Shown in pieces: positions 21,503 to 31,224 of a stretch of 64,000 bases of DNA (its first letter is position 1; every line of letters starts with the position of its first letter). Source of the DNA: Thermaerobacter marianensis. GTDB lineage: Bacteria > Bacillota > Sulfobacillia > DVGY01. The notes below the pieces were generated by a model. The model was not told the DNA's origin and did no database searches. It saw only the letters and a program-made list of their open reading frames with translations. Position numbers and translations under genes: made by a program. The DNA lies in assembly GCA_020724425.1 (NCBI GenBank), contig DYGY01000002.1, positions 1-64,000 on the forward strand, in the 5' to 3' direction.

Positions 21503-21521
21503 CTAATACCTCCCGTATTAG
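21503..21521 (-). promoter_or_regulatory. Hairpin enclosing the Ku Shine-Dalgarno
   Basis: Minus strand CTAATAC-GGGAG-GTATTAG, perfect 7-bp inverted repeat over the SD, then TTATG start. Confidence 0.6.
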
Positions 21522-21566
21522 CATTAGTATCATAAAAGGGCTCTATCCTGTAGATTTCCTGGTAAA

Positions 21567-21983
21567 TTAACCTTCATACTCATAAACTTCTGTTCTCTTT
21601 GTCTTATGATTCTCTTCTGGTTTAATAATGTGCTGTACCTTATCGATAACTTCTGGTGCCATATCAATTAATCTCTCTAAGGATGCCTTTTCATGAACAG
21701 GCAAAAGCTTAACTTTTCCCTTGGAGACTATCAAGAAACCAACTGGCTGCACTGTTACACCAGCACCACTACCACCAGCAAAAGGTGATTTCCCCTCCTT
21801 ACCCTTATCAACTGAATATTCACCACCACCAGCAGCAAAACCAAAAGATACTCTGGAAACAGGAATAATAACTGTACCATCCTCTGTCTCAACAGCATCA
21901 CCGACAACAGTATTAACATCAATCATCTCATTAATACTGCTCATTGTTGTTTGCATCAAGCCCTCGATCGGACTACCTTCCAT
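21567..21983 (-). CDS. gerW: Sporulation protein YtfJ/GerW
   Basis: TVVGDAVETEDGTVIIPVSRVSFGFAAGGGEY; GGSGAGVTVQPVGFLIV. Confidence 0.92.
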   Translation of the reverse strand: MEGSPIEGLMQTTMSSINEMIDVNTVVGDAVETEDGTVIIPVSRVSFGFAAGGGEYSVDKGKEGKSPFAGGSGAGVTVQPVGFLIVSKGKVKLLPVHEKASLERLIDMAPEVIDKVQHIIKPEENHKTKRTEVYEYEG

Positions 21984-22600
21984 CGCCTTTTAACCCCCTC
22001 ACTTAACCAGAAATATCCGATACTTACAGTCATAAGGATAATATCTCCTAGATATAATCGAACTATACACTCCAGATCAAGCTCTAGAGTCTCCTTTTGA
22101 TATTCAGGCTTAATATCAACAACAGGGACTACCCTAAAGCCTAGTGATTGTAAAGGAATTAAAGAGGAGTGCACTAGAGCATACAGATACCCTACGGCCA
22201 TAGCAGTATCTGCCGCATCATTACTTCCATACCTCAATCTAAAGATAAACCGTTCAACAATACTCCTCTTTAACATCCTCTGCCACCACAACTTATATTC
22301 AAAAATCCCTGCCCAATATTGTAACTGTTTTAGATACCTCAAAAGAGGTAGCTGTGATAGCTCTCCAAAAACAGGCTTTCCCCCTACCTCCCCTTCAACT
22401 GCCGTCTTAATCTGGGGGGTAATACCCTTTAACCACAGTTGTATTTCCGGCATTTCATATTTGAGCAAAAGCCAAGAGTTTACGGTTTTTAACTCAAAAT
22501 AGACATCAGCAAGTTCCCCCTTCTTCTTATAGCCTGTAACAAAAAGGAAGGGTAGATAGTTGATTATGATTATAGCTAGAACAATAAAGAAGAGATACAT
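21956..22600 (-). CDS. DUF2953 domain-containing protein
   Basis: N-terminal hydrophobic segment, RYGSNDAADTAMAVGYLYAL; located beside gerW. Confidence 0.75.
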   Translation of the reverse strand: MYLFFIVLAIIIINYLPFLFVTGYKKKGELADVYFELKTVNSWLLLKYEMPEIQLWLKGITPQIKTAVEGEVGGKPVFGELSQLPLLRYLKQLQYWAGIFEYKLWWQRMLKRSIVERFIFRLRYGSNDAADTAMAVGYLYALVHSSLIPLQSLGFRVVPVVDIKPEYQKETLELDLECIVRLYLGDIILMTVSIGYFWLSEGVKRRWKVVRSRA

Positions 22601-22613
22601 ATGATCCTCCCTA

Positions 22614-22655
22614 ACAAAAAACGACCCTTGGGATAATTTCCCTCAAGTCGTTCAT
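22614..22655 (-). terminator. Probable intrinsic terminator after scpB
   Basis: Imperfect hairpin AACGACTTGAGGG...CCCAAGGGTCGTT followed by TTTTTT on minus strand. Confidence 0.6.
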
Positions 22656-22657
22656 TT

Positions 22658-23242
22658 CTATTCCTCTTCTGTACTAGCTGCTGCTTCAGCCATAAAAGTT
22701 TTCTCTGGGGGCAGATCAATTAAATCAGTAAGTCCAAAATACCTTAGAAACTCCTGAGTAGTGCCATAGAGAATTGGTCTACCCGGTCCTTCCTTTCTAC
22801 CAACCTCTTCAACTAGCCCCTTCTCTACTAAAGTACTTAAGGCCCCTTCTGAATTTACTCCCCTAACATCATCTATCTCTGCCTTAGTTGTAGGCTGTCT
22901 ATACGCTACTATAGCCAAAACCTCCATGGCTGCAGCTGACAGTTTTTGCCGTTTAGGCCTAACCAATCTTTCAATAAAACTACCAAACTCCTTTTTAGTG
23001 AAGATTTGATAACCTGAAGCCACCTGCAAAAGCTCAACTCCTCTATCTTCCTTAAGCATGTCCTCTTTCAATTCTTCCAATACGGCATAAATATCAGCTT
23101 CAGGTATGTCCATTAGAGTTTGTAGCTTCTTAGAGGTTAGCGGTTCACCTGCTGCAAAGAGAATAGCTTCCACAGTTGCCTTTATCTGACCAAGATACTC
23201 TTTATCAGTCAATCCTAGCTGCCGCAGATGACTCATCAGCAT
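22658..23242 (-). CDS. scpB: Segregation and condensation protein B
   Basis: VEAILFAAGEPLTSKKLQTLM; AIVAYRQPTTKAEIDDVRGVNSEGAL; GRPILYGTTQEFLRYFGL. Confidence 0.94.
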   Translation of the reverse strand: MLMSHLRQLGLTDKEYLGQIKATVEAILFAAGEPLTSKKLQTLMDIPEADIYAVLEELKEDMLKEDRGVELLQVASGYQIFTKKEFGSFIERLVRPKRQKLSAAAMEVLAIVAYRQPTTKAEIDDVRGVNSEGALSTLVEKGLVEEVGRKEGPGRPILYGTTQEFLRYFGLTDLIDLPPEKTFMAEAAASTEEE

Positions 23243-23954
23243 TCTCCTTCCAGGTAATCAGTATATCTTGAAAGGTCTCATCTTGATGAATACTAACTCT
23301 CCTTAACCTTACCAACTCTAAAACAGCAAGAAACGTGACAACTATAGCGTAACGGCTATGATCATGAGCAAAAAGAGACACAAAAGAAACCCTTCTTTGC
23401 TCGTTAAAGATAACTGTCAACTGTCTTACCCTTTCTTGAACAGAGATACCGCCTCTATCAATCTGATGTACCTGACCTTTTTCGTTTAAGGATTGCATGA
23501 CCCGTTCAAAGGCAACTAGCAGATCACCTAATGACAACCCCTCCAAATCAGGCGATTCCCCAGTATACTCAGTTAGTTCATCAATAAGTCTTGGATATCT
23601 TTTGTTTTCACTTTCAGCTAACTGTGAGAGTTCATCAGCCACCTGTCGGTACTTCTTATATTCTAATAACTTCTCAACTAATTCTTCTCTAAGATCTATC
23701 TCTGCCTCTTCCACAAGATCTCTTGAGGGAAGAAGCATTTGCGCTTTAATCTCCATGAGCTTTGTTGCCATTATCAAAAACTCACTAGCCACATCTAGAT
23801 TCATAGCATCCAGATCCCCAAGATACTCCATATACTGATCTGTTATCTCAGCTAAGGGGATATCACGAATATCGATTTCATCTTTTTCTATCAAATGCAA
23901 TAGCAAATCTAGAGGTCCCTGGAAATGCTCTAGTTCAAGCTTGATTTCTGCCAC
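23205..23954 (-). CDS. scpA: Segregation and condensation protein A
   Basis: FQGPLDLLLHLIEKDEIDIRDIPLAEITDQYMEYL; FLAVLELVRL. Confidence 0.94.
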   Translation of the reverse strand: MAEIKLELEHFQGPLDLLLHLIEKDEIDIRDIPLAEITDQYMEYLGDLDAMNLDVASEFLIMATKLMEIKAQMLLPSRDLVEEAEIDLREELVEKLLEYKKYRQVADELSQLAESENKRYPRLIDELTEYTGESPDLEGLSLGDLLVAFERVMQSLNEKGQVHQIDRGGISVQERVRQLTVIFNEQRRVSFVSLFAHDHSRYAIVVTFLAVLELVRLRRVSIHQDETFQDILITWKENADESSAAARID

Positions 23955-23967
23955 TCTCTCAACCCCC

Positions 23968-24588
23968 TCAAAACACTCCTAGAGTTACTAGCCTTACAAG
24001 AAAATCAAGAATAGATAAGAGTCCATTAGCTAATGGACCTAGGATGGCACTAATAACTCCAAACCAGATTAAAGCAATAAGGATAATCCAGCCATACTGT
24101 TCCAAATCATAAATATATTGCCCATACCGTGGCGGCAATACCCCTGCCAATACCTTGGAACCATCAAGAGGTGGAATCGGTATAAGATTAAAAACAGCTA
24201 ACCAGACATTATAGATTACCACGTAGTACAATACTGTTTGTAAAGTATAAGCCTGCAGAGCAGCAGCTATATAGAAGGACAAAAGTCCAACAAAAGCTAC
24301 AGCAATATTAGTTAGAGGCCCTGCAAGAGCAACATAAATCATACCCTTACGTGGGTCTCTATAATAATAGGGGTTTACCTGAACAGGTTTTGCCCAGCCA
24401 AATCTAAAAATCCAGAGCATCAGCAACCCTATCGGATCAATGTGTTTTAAGGGGTTCAAAGTCAAACGACCCTGTAATTTAGGGGTAGGATCTCCAAGCA
24501 TGGTTGATACCTTGCCATGAGCATACTCATGCAAAACAATAGCCGTCAGGAGACCAGGAATAGCCCATAACCAATCAAGCCCTGACAT
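23968..24588 (-). CDS. Site-2 protease family (M50) metalloprotease
   Basis: HEYAHG zinc motif, NLIPIPPLDGSKVL. Confidence 0.9.
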   Translation of the reverse strand: MSGLDWLWAIPGLLTAIVLHEYAHGKVSTMLGDPTPKLQGRLTLNPLKHIDPIGLLMLWIFRFGWAKPVQVNPYYYRDPRKGMIYVALAGPLTNIAVAFVGLLSFYIAAALQAYTLQTVLYYVVIYNVWLAVFNLIPIPPLDGSKVLAGVLPPRYGQYIYDLEQYGWIILIALIWFGVISAILGPLANGLLSILDFLVRLVTLGVF

Positions 24589-25903
24589 TGTTCTTCTCCA
24601 AATGCTCTGGCATTACTTCTTTACGAATAATATCTTCATACGTCTCTCTATTTACCATTGGAAAAACTCCTCTGCTAGAAGCTAATAGGATAGCAGGCTT
24701 AGGCAACTTATTATAGTTACTAGCCATGGAATAGGTATAGGCACCTGCTGAAAGCATAGCTACAAGATCACCCCTTTGAATCTTGGGCATGGCAATATCC
24801 TCAATCAAGATATCTCCAGTCTCACAGTTCTTTCCCACCAGAGTCACTACCTTTTCTCTTTTGGCAAGAGGCTGCTTACAGAGAACTGCATCATACTTTG
24901 CCTGATATAAAGCAGGACGAAGGTTATCAGCCATTCCCCCATCTACCGCCACATAAGTTCGAACTCCTGGGATATCCTTAATGAGTCCCACAGAATAGAT
25001 GGCAACAGCAGATTCACCCACAATAGAGCGCCCTGGCTCCACAATTACCTTAGGCGTCTGCAAATTATATTTGCCAAAAGAGATATCAATACCTTCCTTT
25101 ATGGTTTTTGCCAGTATACTTATACTAGGTGGGTTTTCCTGGGGTATATGCCTTATCCCTAAACCACCACCCACATCCATTATCTCAGCTTCCCAGTTGA
25201 ATCTCTCTTTGGCTTTTGCTAAGAATCTAGCTGTATTCTCAAGAGCCAACTTGAAGGGTTCCAAATTCAAAAGCTGAGAACCAATATGGAAATGAACACC
25301 AACTACATTAATAATCTTAGACTTGATAGCTTTCTCTAAGGCTTCCATGGCCATGCCACTTTCAATATCAAAACCAAACTTGGTATCTATTTGCCCTGTT
25401 TGAATATAGTCATGGGTATGTGCCTCCACACCAGGAACAATCCTCAAAAGCACATCAATCTTTTTGGCATGAATGCCATAGCCTAGCTGAATCAATTGCT
25501 GAAGCTCTGCATAATTATCAACAACAATTAAGCCAACTCCTGCCTTAAGAGCCATAAATAGCTCTGTTTCACTCTTGTTGTTCCCATGGACAATAATTCT
25601 CTCGGGAGGGAATTCTGAAACCATGGCGGTATATAGCTCACCACCAGAAACCACATCAAGATAAAGCCCCTCATCCTCGATAATTCTACACATTGCTTTA
25701 GTCAGGAATGCCTTACCAGCATAAGCCACCATACTATCCTCAAAATTAAATGCAGCTACATATTCCCTCATTCTTTTACGGATATAATCCTCATCATATA
25801 TGTAAAGAGGGGTTCCATATTGTTGAACTAATGTCACTGTATCATGACCTGCAATCGCTAAGTGTCCTTTTTCATTGACCTCCAAGTGAGAAGGCAAACT
25901 CAT
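24575..25903 (-). CDS. lysA: Diaminopimelate decarboxylase
   Basis: PLYIYDEDYIRKR; VAYAGKAFLTKAM (Schiff lysine); HFHIGSQL; EPGRSIVGES; SAGAYTYSMASNYNKLPKPA. Confidence 0.94.
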   Translation of the reverse strand: MSLPSHLEVNEKGHLAIAGHDTVTLVQQYGTPLYIYDEDYIRKRMREYVAAFNFEDSMVAYAGKAFLTKAMCRIIEDEGLYLDVVSGGELYTAMVSEFPPERIIVHGNNKSETELFMALKAGVGLIVVDNYAELQQLIQLGYGIHAKKIDVLLRIVPGVEAHTHDYIQTGQIDTKFGFDIESGMAMEALEKAIKSKIINVVGVHFHIGSQLLNLEPFKLALENTARFLAKAKERFNWEAEIMDVGGGLGIRHIPQENPPSISILAKTIKEGIDISFGKYNLQTPKVIVEPGRSIVGESAVAIYSVGLIKDIPGVRTYVAVDGGMADNLRPALYQAKYDAVLCKQPLAKREKVVTLVGKNCETGDILIEDIAMPKIQRGDLVAMLSAGAYTYSMASNYNKLPKPAILLASSRGVFPMVNRETYEDIIRKEVMPEHLEKNNVRA

Positions 25904-25933
25904 CTTCCTTCTCCCCTTCCCTAATTAAAATAG

Positions 25934-25953
25934 CGCCGGTTGCCGAACCGGCG
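25934..25953 (-). terminator. Intrinsic terminator between spoVAF and lysA
   Basis: CGCCGGTT-CGGC-AACCGGCG followed by CTATTTTAATT on minus strand. Confidence 0.75.
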
Positions 25954-25986
25954 TCTTTCTTATGGTATCACTTGCTAGAAAGCTGG

Positions 25987-27522
25987 TCAATCCTTAGGAC
26001 TCTCATCGGGGTCAACAGGTTCCACTAAGGCAGGTCGTAGTTTCCTTAGTGGTTCCGGTTTGCGAATTAAAACACTTATCAATGCTCTGCCATCAAAGGG
26101 CCATAAGGGCCAGAGATAGGGATAGCCAAACGAACTGGTCTTTAAGAGCACAATTAAACTGAAAATGACACCCATACCAAAACCAATTAAGCTAAACATT
26201 CCCACTAGCATTAGTAGAACAAGCCTCATCAGTCTGATAGCATTTGACATCTCTAAACTAGGAATAGCAAAGCCACCTAATGCTGCTAAAGAGACATAAA
26301 GAATGACCTCATTGCTAAAGAGACCAACCTCAACAGCTAACTGACCTATGAGTACAGCGCCAATCAAACCCAAAGAAGTTGCCAAACTGTTAGGGGTGTG
26401 GATCAAAGCCATACGAATAAGATCAATACCGATCTCAGCAAGAAGAAACTGTAGAAAGATTGGCACAATACCTACCTCTTTAGGACCTATCCATTGTAAC
26501 CAGGCCGGTAGGATATCCTGATTTAAGGTTAGGGCCACCCATAAAGGTGGACCAAACCAGGCTAACAGAGCTCCTAACATCCTAATCCAACGTAAATATA
26601 CCCCCACAGCTACCTCTTCATGATACTCCTCAGCATGTTGGAAGTGATGAAAAAATGTGGTGGGTAGAATAATTGCTGAGGGAGATGTATCGACAATTAT
26701 AACAATATGGCCTTCTAACAGATGAACAGCAGCCACATCTGGTCTTTCTGTATACCTAACTTTCGGGAATGGATTCCACCACTGATTCTCTGGTAAGATA
26801 AACTCTTCAATAGCTTTTTCTGCCATGGGTAGCCCATCAATCTCTATATCCTTTAGTCTTTGAACCACTGTATCTACCAGACTAGGATTAGCTATATCTT
26901 CAACATACAATACAGCCACATCAGTTCTAGAACGGGTACCCACCGACACCAGCTGAGTTCTTAAGGCAGGATCCCTGAGTCTTCGTCTAATCATGGCAGT
27001 GTTAAATATGATTGTCTCTACAAAGCCATCTCTTGGACCCCTCATTACCCTTTCCAAATCAGGTTCCTGAATACCTCTGGCCGGATAGGTTCTTAAGTCA
27101 ATGATGATGGCTTTAGCTTGACCATCAATGAAAAGAGCAGCAGCGCCCTTAAGCACTCGGTCTATGACATCATCCATACTATCAAGAAGCTCTGTCTCTG
27201 CATAAGCAATCTTGTCAGTATGGAGCCAATCCGCCAAGTCCTTGTCCTCACCATACTTTTCCGGTAAGAACATAAGGTCCTGAACAACCCAGAGCAATGG
27301 TTCATCTTTAATAAAGCCATCTATACCGAGAATAAAGGCGTTCTTACCTGCAAAGCGAAATTCCTTTAGAATCAAATCAAAACTCTTATCAGCACCCATT
27401 CTATCCTTAGCTTCTTTTAACTGATCTTCATAAGCAAACGGGATTCCTGGTTCCTCTTTTTCCTGAAGAGCTATTGGTTTTGGTTTGAGTGTTTTGGTGT
27501 GAAGCTTGCCATTGCTTTCCAC
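25987..27522 (-). CDS. spoVAF: Stage V sporulation protein AF (GerA family)
   Basis: GerA fold; FPKVRYTERPDVAAVHLLEGHIVIIVDTSPSAIILPTTFFHHFQHAEEY; downstream of spoVAE. Confidence 0.93.
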   Translation of the reverse strand: MESNGKLHTKTLKPKPIALQEKEEPGIPFAYEDQLKEAKDRMGADKSFDLILKEFRFAGKNAFILGIDGFIKDEPLLWVVQDLMFLPEKYGEDKDLADWLHTDKIAYAETELLDSMDDVIDRVLKGAAALFIDGQAKAIIIDLRTYPARGIQEPDLERVMRGPRDGFVETIIFNTAMIRRRLRDPALRTQLVSVGTRSRTDVAVLYVEDIANPSLVDTVVQRLKDIEIDGLPMAEKAIEEFILPENQWWNPFPKVRYTERPDVAAVHLLEGHIVIIVDTSPSAIILPTTFFHHFQHAEEYHEEVAVGVYLRWIRMLGALLAWFGPPLWVALTLNQDILPAWLQWIGPKEVGIVPIFLQFLLAEIGIDLIRMALIHTPNSLATSLGLIGAVLIGQLAVEVGLFSNEVILYVSLAALGGFAIPSLEMSNAIRLMRLVLLMLVGMFSLIGFGMGVIFSLIVLLKTSSFGYPYLWPLWPFDGRALISVLIRKPEPLRKLRPALVEPVDPDESPKD

Positions 27523-27536
27523 TCTAATTCCTCCTG

Positions 27537-27896
27537 CTAACCTTTTGGATTAAAAAGTAGGGCGATAATATATCCCATCAAGATAGCCACCGTTATACCT
27601 AAAGACGTAGCTGTTAGTCCCCCTGTTAATATCCCTACAGCCCCATCCTTATCTATTGCCTTAACAATGCCTTCAACTAAAGCATGCCCAAAACCCGGCA
27701 AGGGTACTGTTGCCCCTGCTCCACCTAAGCTCACAATATATTTGTAGATTCCTAGGCCACTTAGAACAGCCCCGGAAGACACAAACAACACCATAACATG
27801 TGCCGATGTTAGTTTGGTTAAATCCACAATTAACTGGGCTAGAACTGCTAAGATACCACCAACAACAAATGCCCAGAAAAACTGCATACCCTTCAC
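27537..27896 (-). CDS. spoVAE: Stage V sporulation protein AE
   Basis: LPGFGHALVEGIVKAIDKDGAVGILTGGLTATSLGITVAI; between spoVAD and spoVAF. Confidence 0.93.
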   Translation of the reverse strand: MKGMQFFWAFVVGGILAVLAQLIVDLTKLTSAHVMVLFVSSGAVLSGLGIYKYIVSLGGAGATVPLPGFGHALVEGIVKAIDKDGAVGILTGGLTATSLGITVAILMGYIIALLFNPKG

Positions 27897-28921
27897 CTCT
27901 CAATAGCTATTGCATGAGCAATACCGGGTATTGACTCACCCTGTTGAATGGTAGTTGGACTTAGCAATGCTCCTGTAGCTACCAGGAGAATCCTATTCCA
28001 ATTACCATTAAGCAACTCTTTATAAAGATAGCCTCCAGTAACTAATGCAGAACAGGCAGCACCGCTACCACCAGCATGAACATCCTGTTTAGGATCATAT
28101 ATTATAATGCCACAATCATTTAGCACCCTCATTACCTCTATGCCTTCCTGACTCAAAAGATCTTCAACCAAAGGCTTGCCAACCCTACTAAGGTCCCCGG
28201 TGATAATTAAATCATAAGCCTCGGGTACCTGTCTGGTATCCTCTAGATGTCTCTTAATTGTATCAGCTGCTGCTGGGGCCATAGCTGAACCCATATCATA
28301 GGCATCCTTAATACCAGCATCAACAACTCTCCCTAGAGTTGCTGAGCTAAGACGAGGCAAATTCTTATTAGCTTCTTCCTCTTTCTCTATCAAACAGGCT
28401 CCTGAACCAGTCACTGTCCAGGTAGCTGTCATTGGCCTTTGATTAGCGAATTCGGTAGGAAAACGAAACTGTCTCTCGGCAGTGTCATGATGACTTGATA
28501 CCCCTGCCACAACCCTGTTAGATGCACCACTAGCTACCATCATGGCCGACACTATTAATGCTTCACTAAAGGTAGCACAGGCACTATACAGACCAAGGAA
28601 AGGTATATCTAAATCCCTAGCTGCAAAACTGCTTGCCGTAATCTGGTTTAAGAGATCTCCACCAATAAGGTAATCTATATCGCTAGCTCTAAGATTTCTC
28701 CCCTTAAGTACACCATCCACAGCTTCATGAAGCATCCTCACTTCGGCCTTTTCCCAGGTATTTTCTCCAAGCAGGCTATCTTCATAAACAAGATCGAAAT
28801 ATCTACCTAGGGGTCCCTGTCCCTCTATCGGTCCTGCCACGGTATAGGTACCAGCTAGTACAGGAAGATTAGTGAACTTAAGAGTATATTTGCCCTCTCT
28901 ATAAACACCCACAATGATCAA
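27893..28921 (-). CDS. spoVAD: Stage V sporulation protein AD
   Basis: KFTNLPVLAGTYTVAGPIEGQGPLGRYFD; LGLYSACATFSEAL; GGSGAACSALVTGGYL. Confidence 0.95.
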   Translation of the reverse strand: MIIVGVYREGKYTLKFTNLPVLAGTYTVAGPIEGQGPLGRYFDLVYEDSLLGENTWEKAEVRMLHEAVDGVLKGRNLRASDIDYLIGGDLLNQITASSFAARDLDIPFLGLYSACATFSEALIVSAMMVASGASNRVVAGVSSHHDTAERQFRFPTEFANQRPMTATWTVTGSGACLIEKEEEANKNLPRLSSATLGRVVDAGIKDAYDMGSAMAPAAADTIKRHLEDTRQVPEAYDLIITGDLSRVGKPLVEDLLSQEGIEVMRVLNDCGIIIYDPKQDVHAGGSGAACSALVTGGYLYKELLNGNWNRILLVATGALLSPTTIQQGESIPGIAHAIAIER

Positions 28922-29370
28922 CCCTTTAATAGATAATAGAAAAAGCCTACAACTGTTGAAGTAACTAGACCATAGACAAGTACAGGTCCGGCAACTGTAA
29001 ACATACGAGCACCTAATCCCAGAACAAAACCTTCCCTCTTAAACTCCATTGCCGGAGAGACAATAGCATTGGCAAAACCAGTAATGGGTAGAGCAGCGCC
29101 CATACCACCAAAACGACCAATATCATCATAGACTCCAAACCCTGTAAGCAATGCTGATATCACTATGAGAATCGCAGCAGTAGGTCCTGCTGCTCCATCT
29201 GGAGGAATACCCAGCATCTTGAGTATTTCCATTATTGCCTGACCGACAACACAGATTAACCCTCCAGTAATGAAGGCTCTAATCAGGTTAGACCCAAGTG
29301 GTACCGGAGGCTTTCTCTTCTCCTGCATGTTAGCAAATCTCTTTTCCTCTTTCTTCGAAGCTTTCAACAC
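28918..29370 (-). CDS. spoVAC: Stage V sporulation protein AC
   Basis: AFITGGLICVVGQ; GFGVYDDIGRFGGMGAALPITGFANAIVSPAMEFKREGFVLGLGARMFTVAGPVLVYG. Confidence 0.95.
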   Translation of the reverse strand: MLKASKKEEKRFANMQEKRKPPVPLGSNLIRAFITGGLICVVGQAIMEILKMLGIPPDGAAGPTAAILIVISALLTGFGVYDDIGRFGGMGAALPITGFANAIVSPAMEFKREGFVLGLGARMFTVAGPVLVYGLVTSTVVGFFYYLLKG

Positions 29371-29387
29371 AACTCACTCCAAAAAAA

Positions 29388-29404
29388 GGGCACCAGGGGT
29401 GCCC
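29388..29404 (-). terminator. Intrinsic terminator between dodecin and spoVAC
   Basis: GGGCACC-CCT-GGTGCCC followed by TTTTTTT on minus strand. Confidence 0.85.
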
Positions 29405-29408
29405 AACC

Positions 29409-29639
29409 TTAGATTCCTGACTTAACTTTTCTGTGATTACCATCTACGACAAACGCCACTTTCACATTCGCCTTATATTCAACTATTTCACCATCTGCCA
29501 CATCAGCAGTCAGGTTATATACCTCAACCCCAGTAATGTTCTTAACTGTCATGGCTGCTTCCCGAATGGCATTCTGTGCTGCATCTGTCCAGTCCTTGTG
29601 CGACTCGCCTACCAGTTCCAAAACCTTGACCACAGTCAT
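29409..29639 (-). CDS. Dodecin family protein
   Basis: MTVVKVLELVGESHKDWTDAAQNAIREAAMTVKNITGVEVYNLTADVADGEIVEYKANVKVAFVVD; track ORF starts too far upstream (29702). Confidence 0.88.
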   Translation of the reverse strand: MTVVKVLELVGESHKDWTDAAQNAIREAAMTVKNITGVEVYNLTADVADGEIVEYKANVKVAFVVDGNHRKVKSGI

Positions 29640-29723
29640 TATTAACCTCCCTCCTTCCCCTAAAATATATAACTCTGGGACCATAAAGTGGGAAAGATAC
29701 ACCGAGATCCCGCCATGCTACCC

Positions 29724-29990
29724 CTATGAGAGAATCTCCATGTAGACCCCATGAGTCTGCCAATAATAATCACTCCTCAGAAGTAACTTAGAACCAGGTG
29801 GACTCTCGGGTGTAGCCCATGGTCGCCATAAGAGAAGTAGCAAAATCGCAACAATCAAAAGAGCTAAATAGAAAAGGGAACGGCTTTTTCTTTCAAGACT
29901 CCACATAAGACCACCTCGTATCATGACTAGTATTCGCTCACCATAAAACAAAAATACAAAAGCAAAGATGCCACCAAAAATTGGTGACAT
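29724..29990 (-). CDS. Small membrane protein of unknown function downstream of sigF
   Basis: 88-aa ORF with two hydrophobic segments, abuts sigF stop. Confidence 0.5.
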   Translation of the reverse strand: MSPIFGGIFAFVFLFYGERILVMIRGGLMWSLERKSRSLFYLALLIVAILLLLLWRPWATPESPPGSKLLLRSDYYWQTHGVYMEILS

Positions 29991-30739
29991 CAGGCTAGTT
30001 TTAGTCTCAATTTCTCTAGAATCTTCTTTTCCAATCTTGAGATCTGAACCTGACTTAAGCCGATCACCTCACCTACTTCAGCCTGGCTTTTCTCCTTAAA
30101 AAATCTCAAAAGGATAATGGTTCTCTCTCTTTCAGGTAGCTTCTCTAACTCTTCCAACAAAGCTTTCTTTTCATACCACCGCTCATCTATTCCTTCACTG
30201 TCATTGACAAGCTGGTCCATTAACGTGATTGGTTTACCATCACTCTCTAGAGTATTCTCAAAAAGCGATAGTGGATCTCTTGAGCTATCCAAAGCTTCAA
30301 TGATCTCTTCCTTACTTACCTCACAGGCTAGAGCAACCTCCCCTAAAGTCGGTTCTCTACCTAGCTTGCCTGATAGTTCCTGACTGATAACCTTTACCCT
30401 TCTTGCTAATTGTCGATGTTTCCTAGAAACCTTAATTGGGCCATCATCTCTAAAGAATCTTTGAATCTCTCCTAGAATTATTGGGACAGCATAAGTAGAT
30501 AACTTAGTACCATAATCAGGATCAAAACGATCGACAGCCTTTATTAAACCAATAACTCCTATCTGGAAAAGATCCTCTGCTTCAACACCATGACCCTTAA
30601 AACGGTGAACAATATGCCAGACAAGATTGAGATTATCTTCAATAAGCTTTGTTCTAGCCTCTTCCTGACCTTCCTGAGCCAAGCGAACTAACTTCATAAC
30701 TCGTTTGTCATCCCCCAACAAACGAGATGCTTCTCCCAT
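29990..30739 (-). CDS. sigF: RNA polymerase sporulation sigma factor SigF
   Basis: NLNLVWHIVHRFKGHGVEAEDLFQIGVIGLIKAVDRFDPDYGTKLSTYAVPIILGEI; downstream of spoIIAB. Confidence 0.95.
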   Translation of the reverse strand: MGEASRLLGDDKRVMKLVRLAQEGQEEARTKLIEDNLNLVWHIVHRFKGHGVEAEDLFQIGVIGLIKAVDRFDPDYGTKLSTYAVPIILGEIQRFFRDDGPIKVSRKHRQLARRVKVISQELSGKLGREPTLGEVALACEVSKEEIIEALDSSRDPLSLFENTLESDGKPITLMDQLVNDSEGIDERWYEKKALLEELEKLPERERTIILLRFFKEKSQAEVGEVIGLSQVQISRLEKKILEKLRLKLA

Positions 30740-31224
30740 TAGATTTCCTCTAATTCCTGATTTGCTATCTCCCCGGACCCATGCAGATACTTCCTCATCA
30801 GAACAGTGGTACCCTGACCAACAACACTAAATACCTCAACACTATCCATAAAGGATTCCATGAAGAGAAAACCTAATCCCATATGACCTTCAACCGTACT
30901 ATAGCTAACTTCCCTAGCCAGATCTATATCTTCAATACCCTTGCCACTATCGGTTATTGCTAATTCAAAGGAGTCTTCATACAACCAGCCTCTAATAGTA
31001 ACAATACCTCTATCTTGATAAGCATGAACAACGCAGTTTGTAACTGCTTCTGAGACAGCCTGCTTAATTTCCTCTAAGTCACTCAAGGTTATATCTCTTT
31101 GTCCAATAAAAGCAGCCACACTTACCCTTGCTAGGCCGACATTCTCTTTTAAGGCTGGTATCTCCATCAAGAGATAATTCAAAGCTATCTTCTGCCTACT
31201 CTCTAACATCTCTTCACTTAGCAT
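30739..31224 (-). CDS. spoIIAB: Anti-sigma F factor
   Basis: AVSEAVTNCVVHAY (N box), DSGKGIEDIDLA, EGHMGLGFLFMESFMD. Confidence 0.94.
   Translation of the reverse strand: MLSEEMLESRQKIALNYLLMEIPALKENVGLARVSVAAFIGQRDITLSDLEEIKQAVSEAVTNCVVHAYQDRGIVTIRGWLYEDSFELAITDSGKGIEDIDLAREVSYSTVEGHMGLGFLFMESFMDSVEVFSVVGQGTTVLMRKYLHGSGEIANQELEEI

Noticed and set aside
29542-29763. 73-aa minus ORF overlapping dodecin and the small membrane gene
   Set aside because: Out-of-frame overlap with a clearly recognisable dodecin; no supporting RBS or family.
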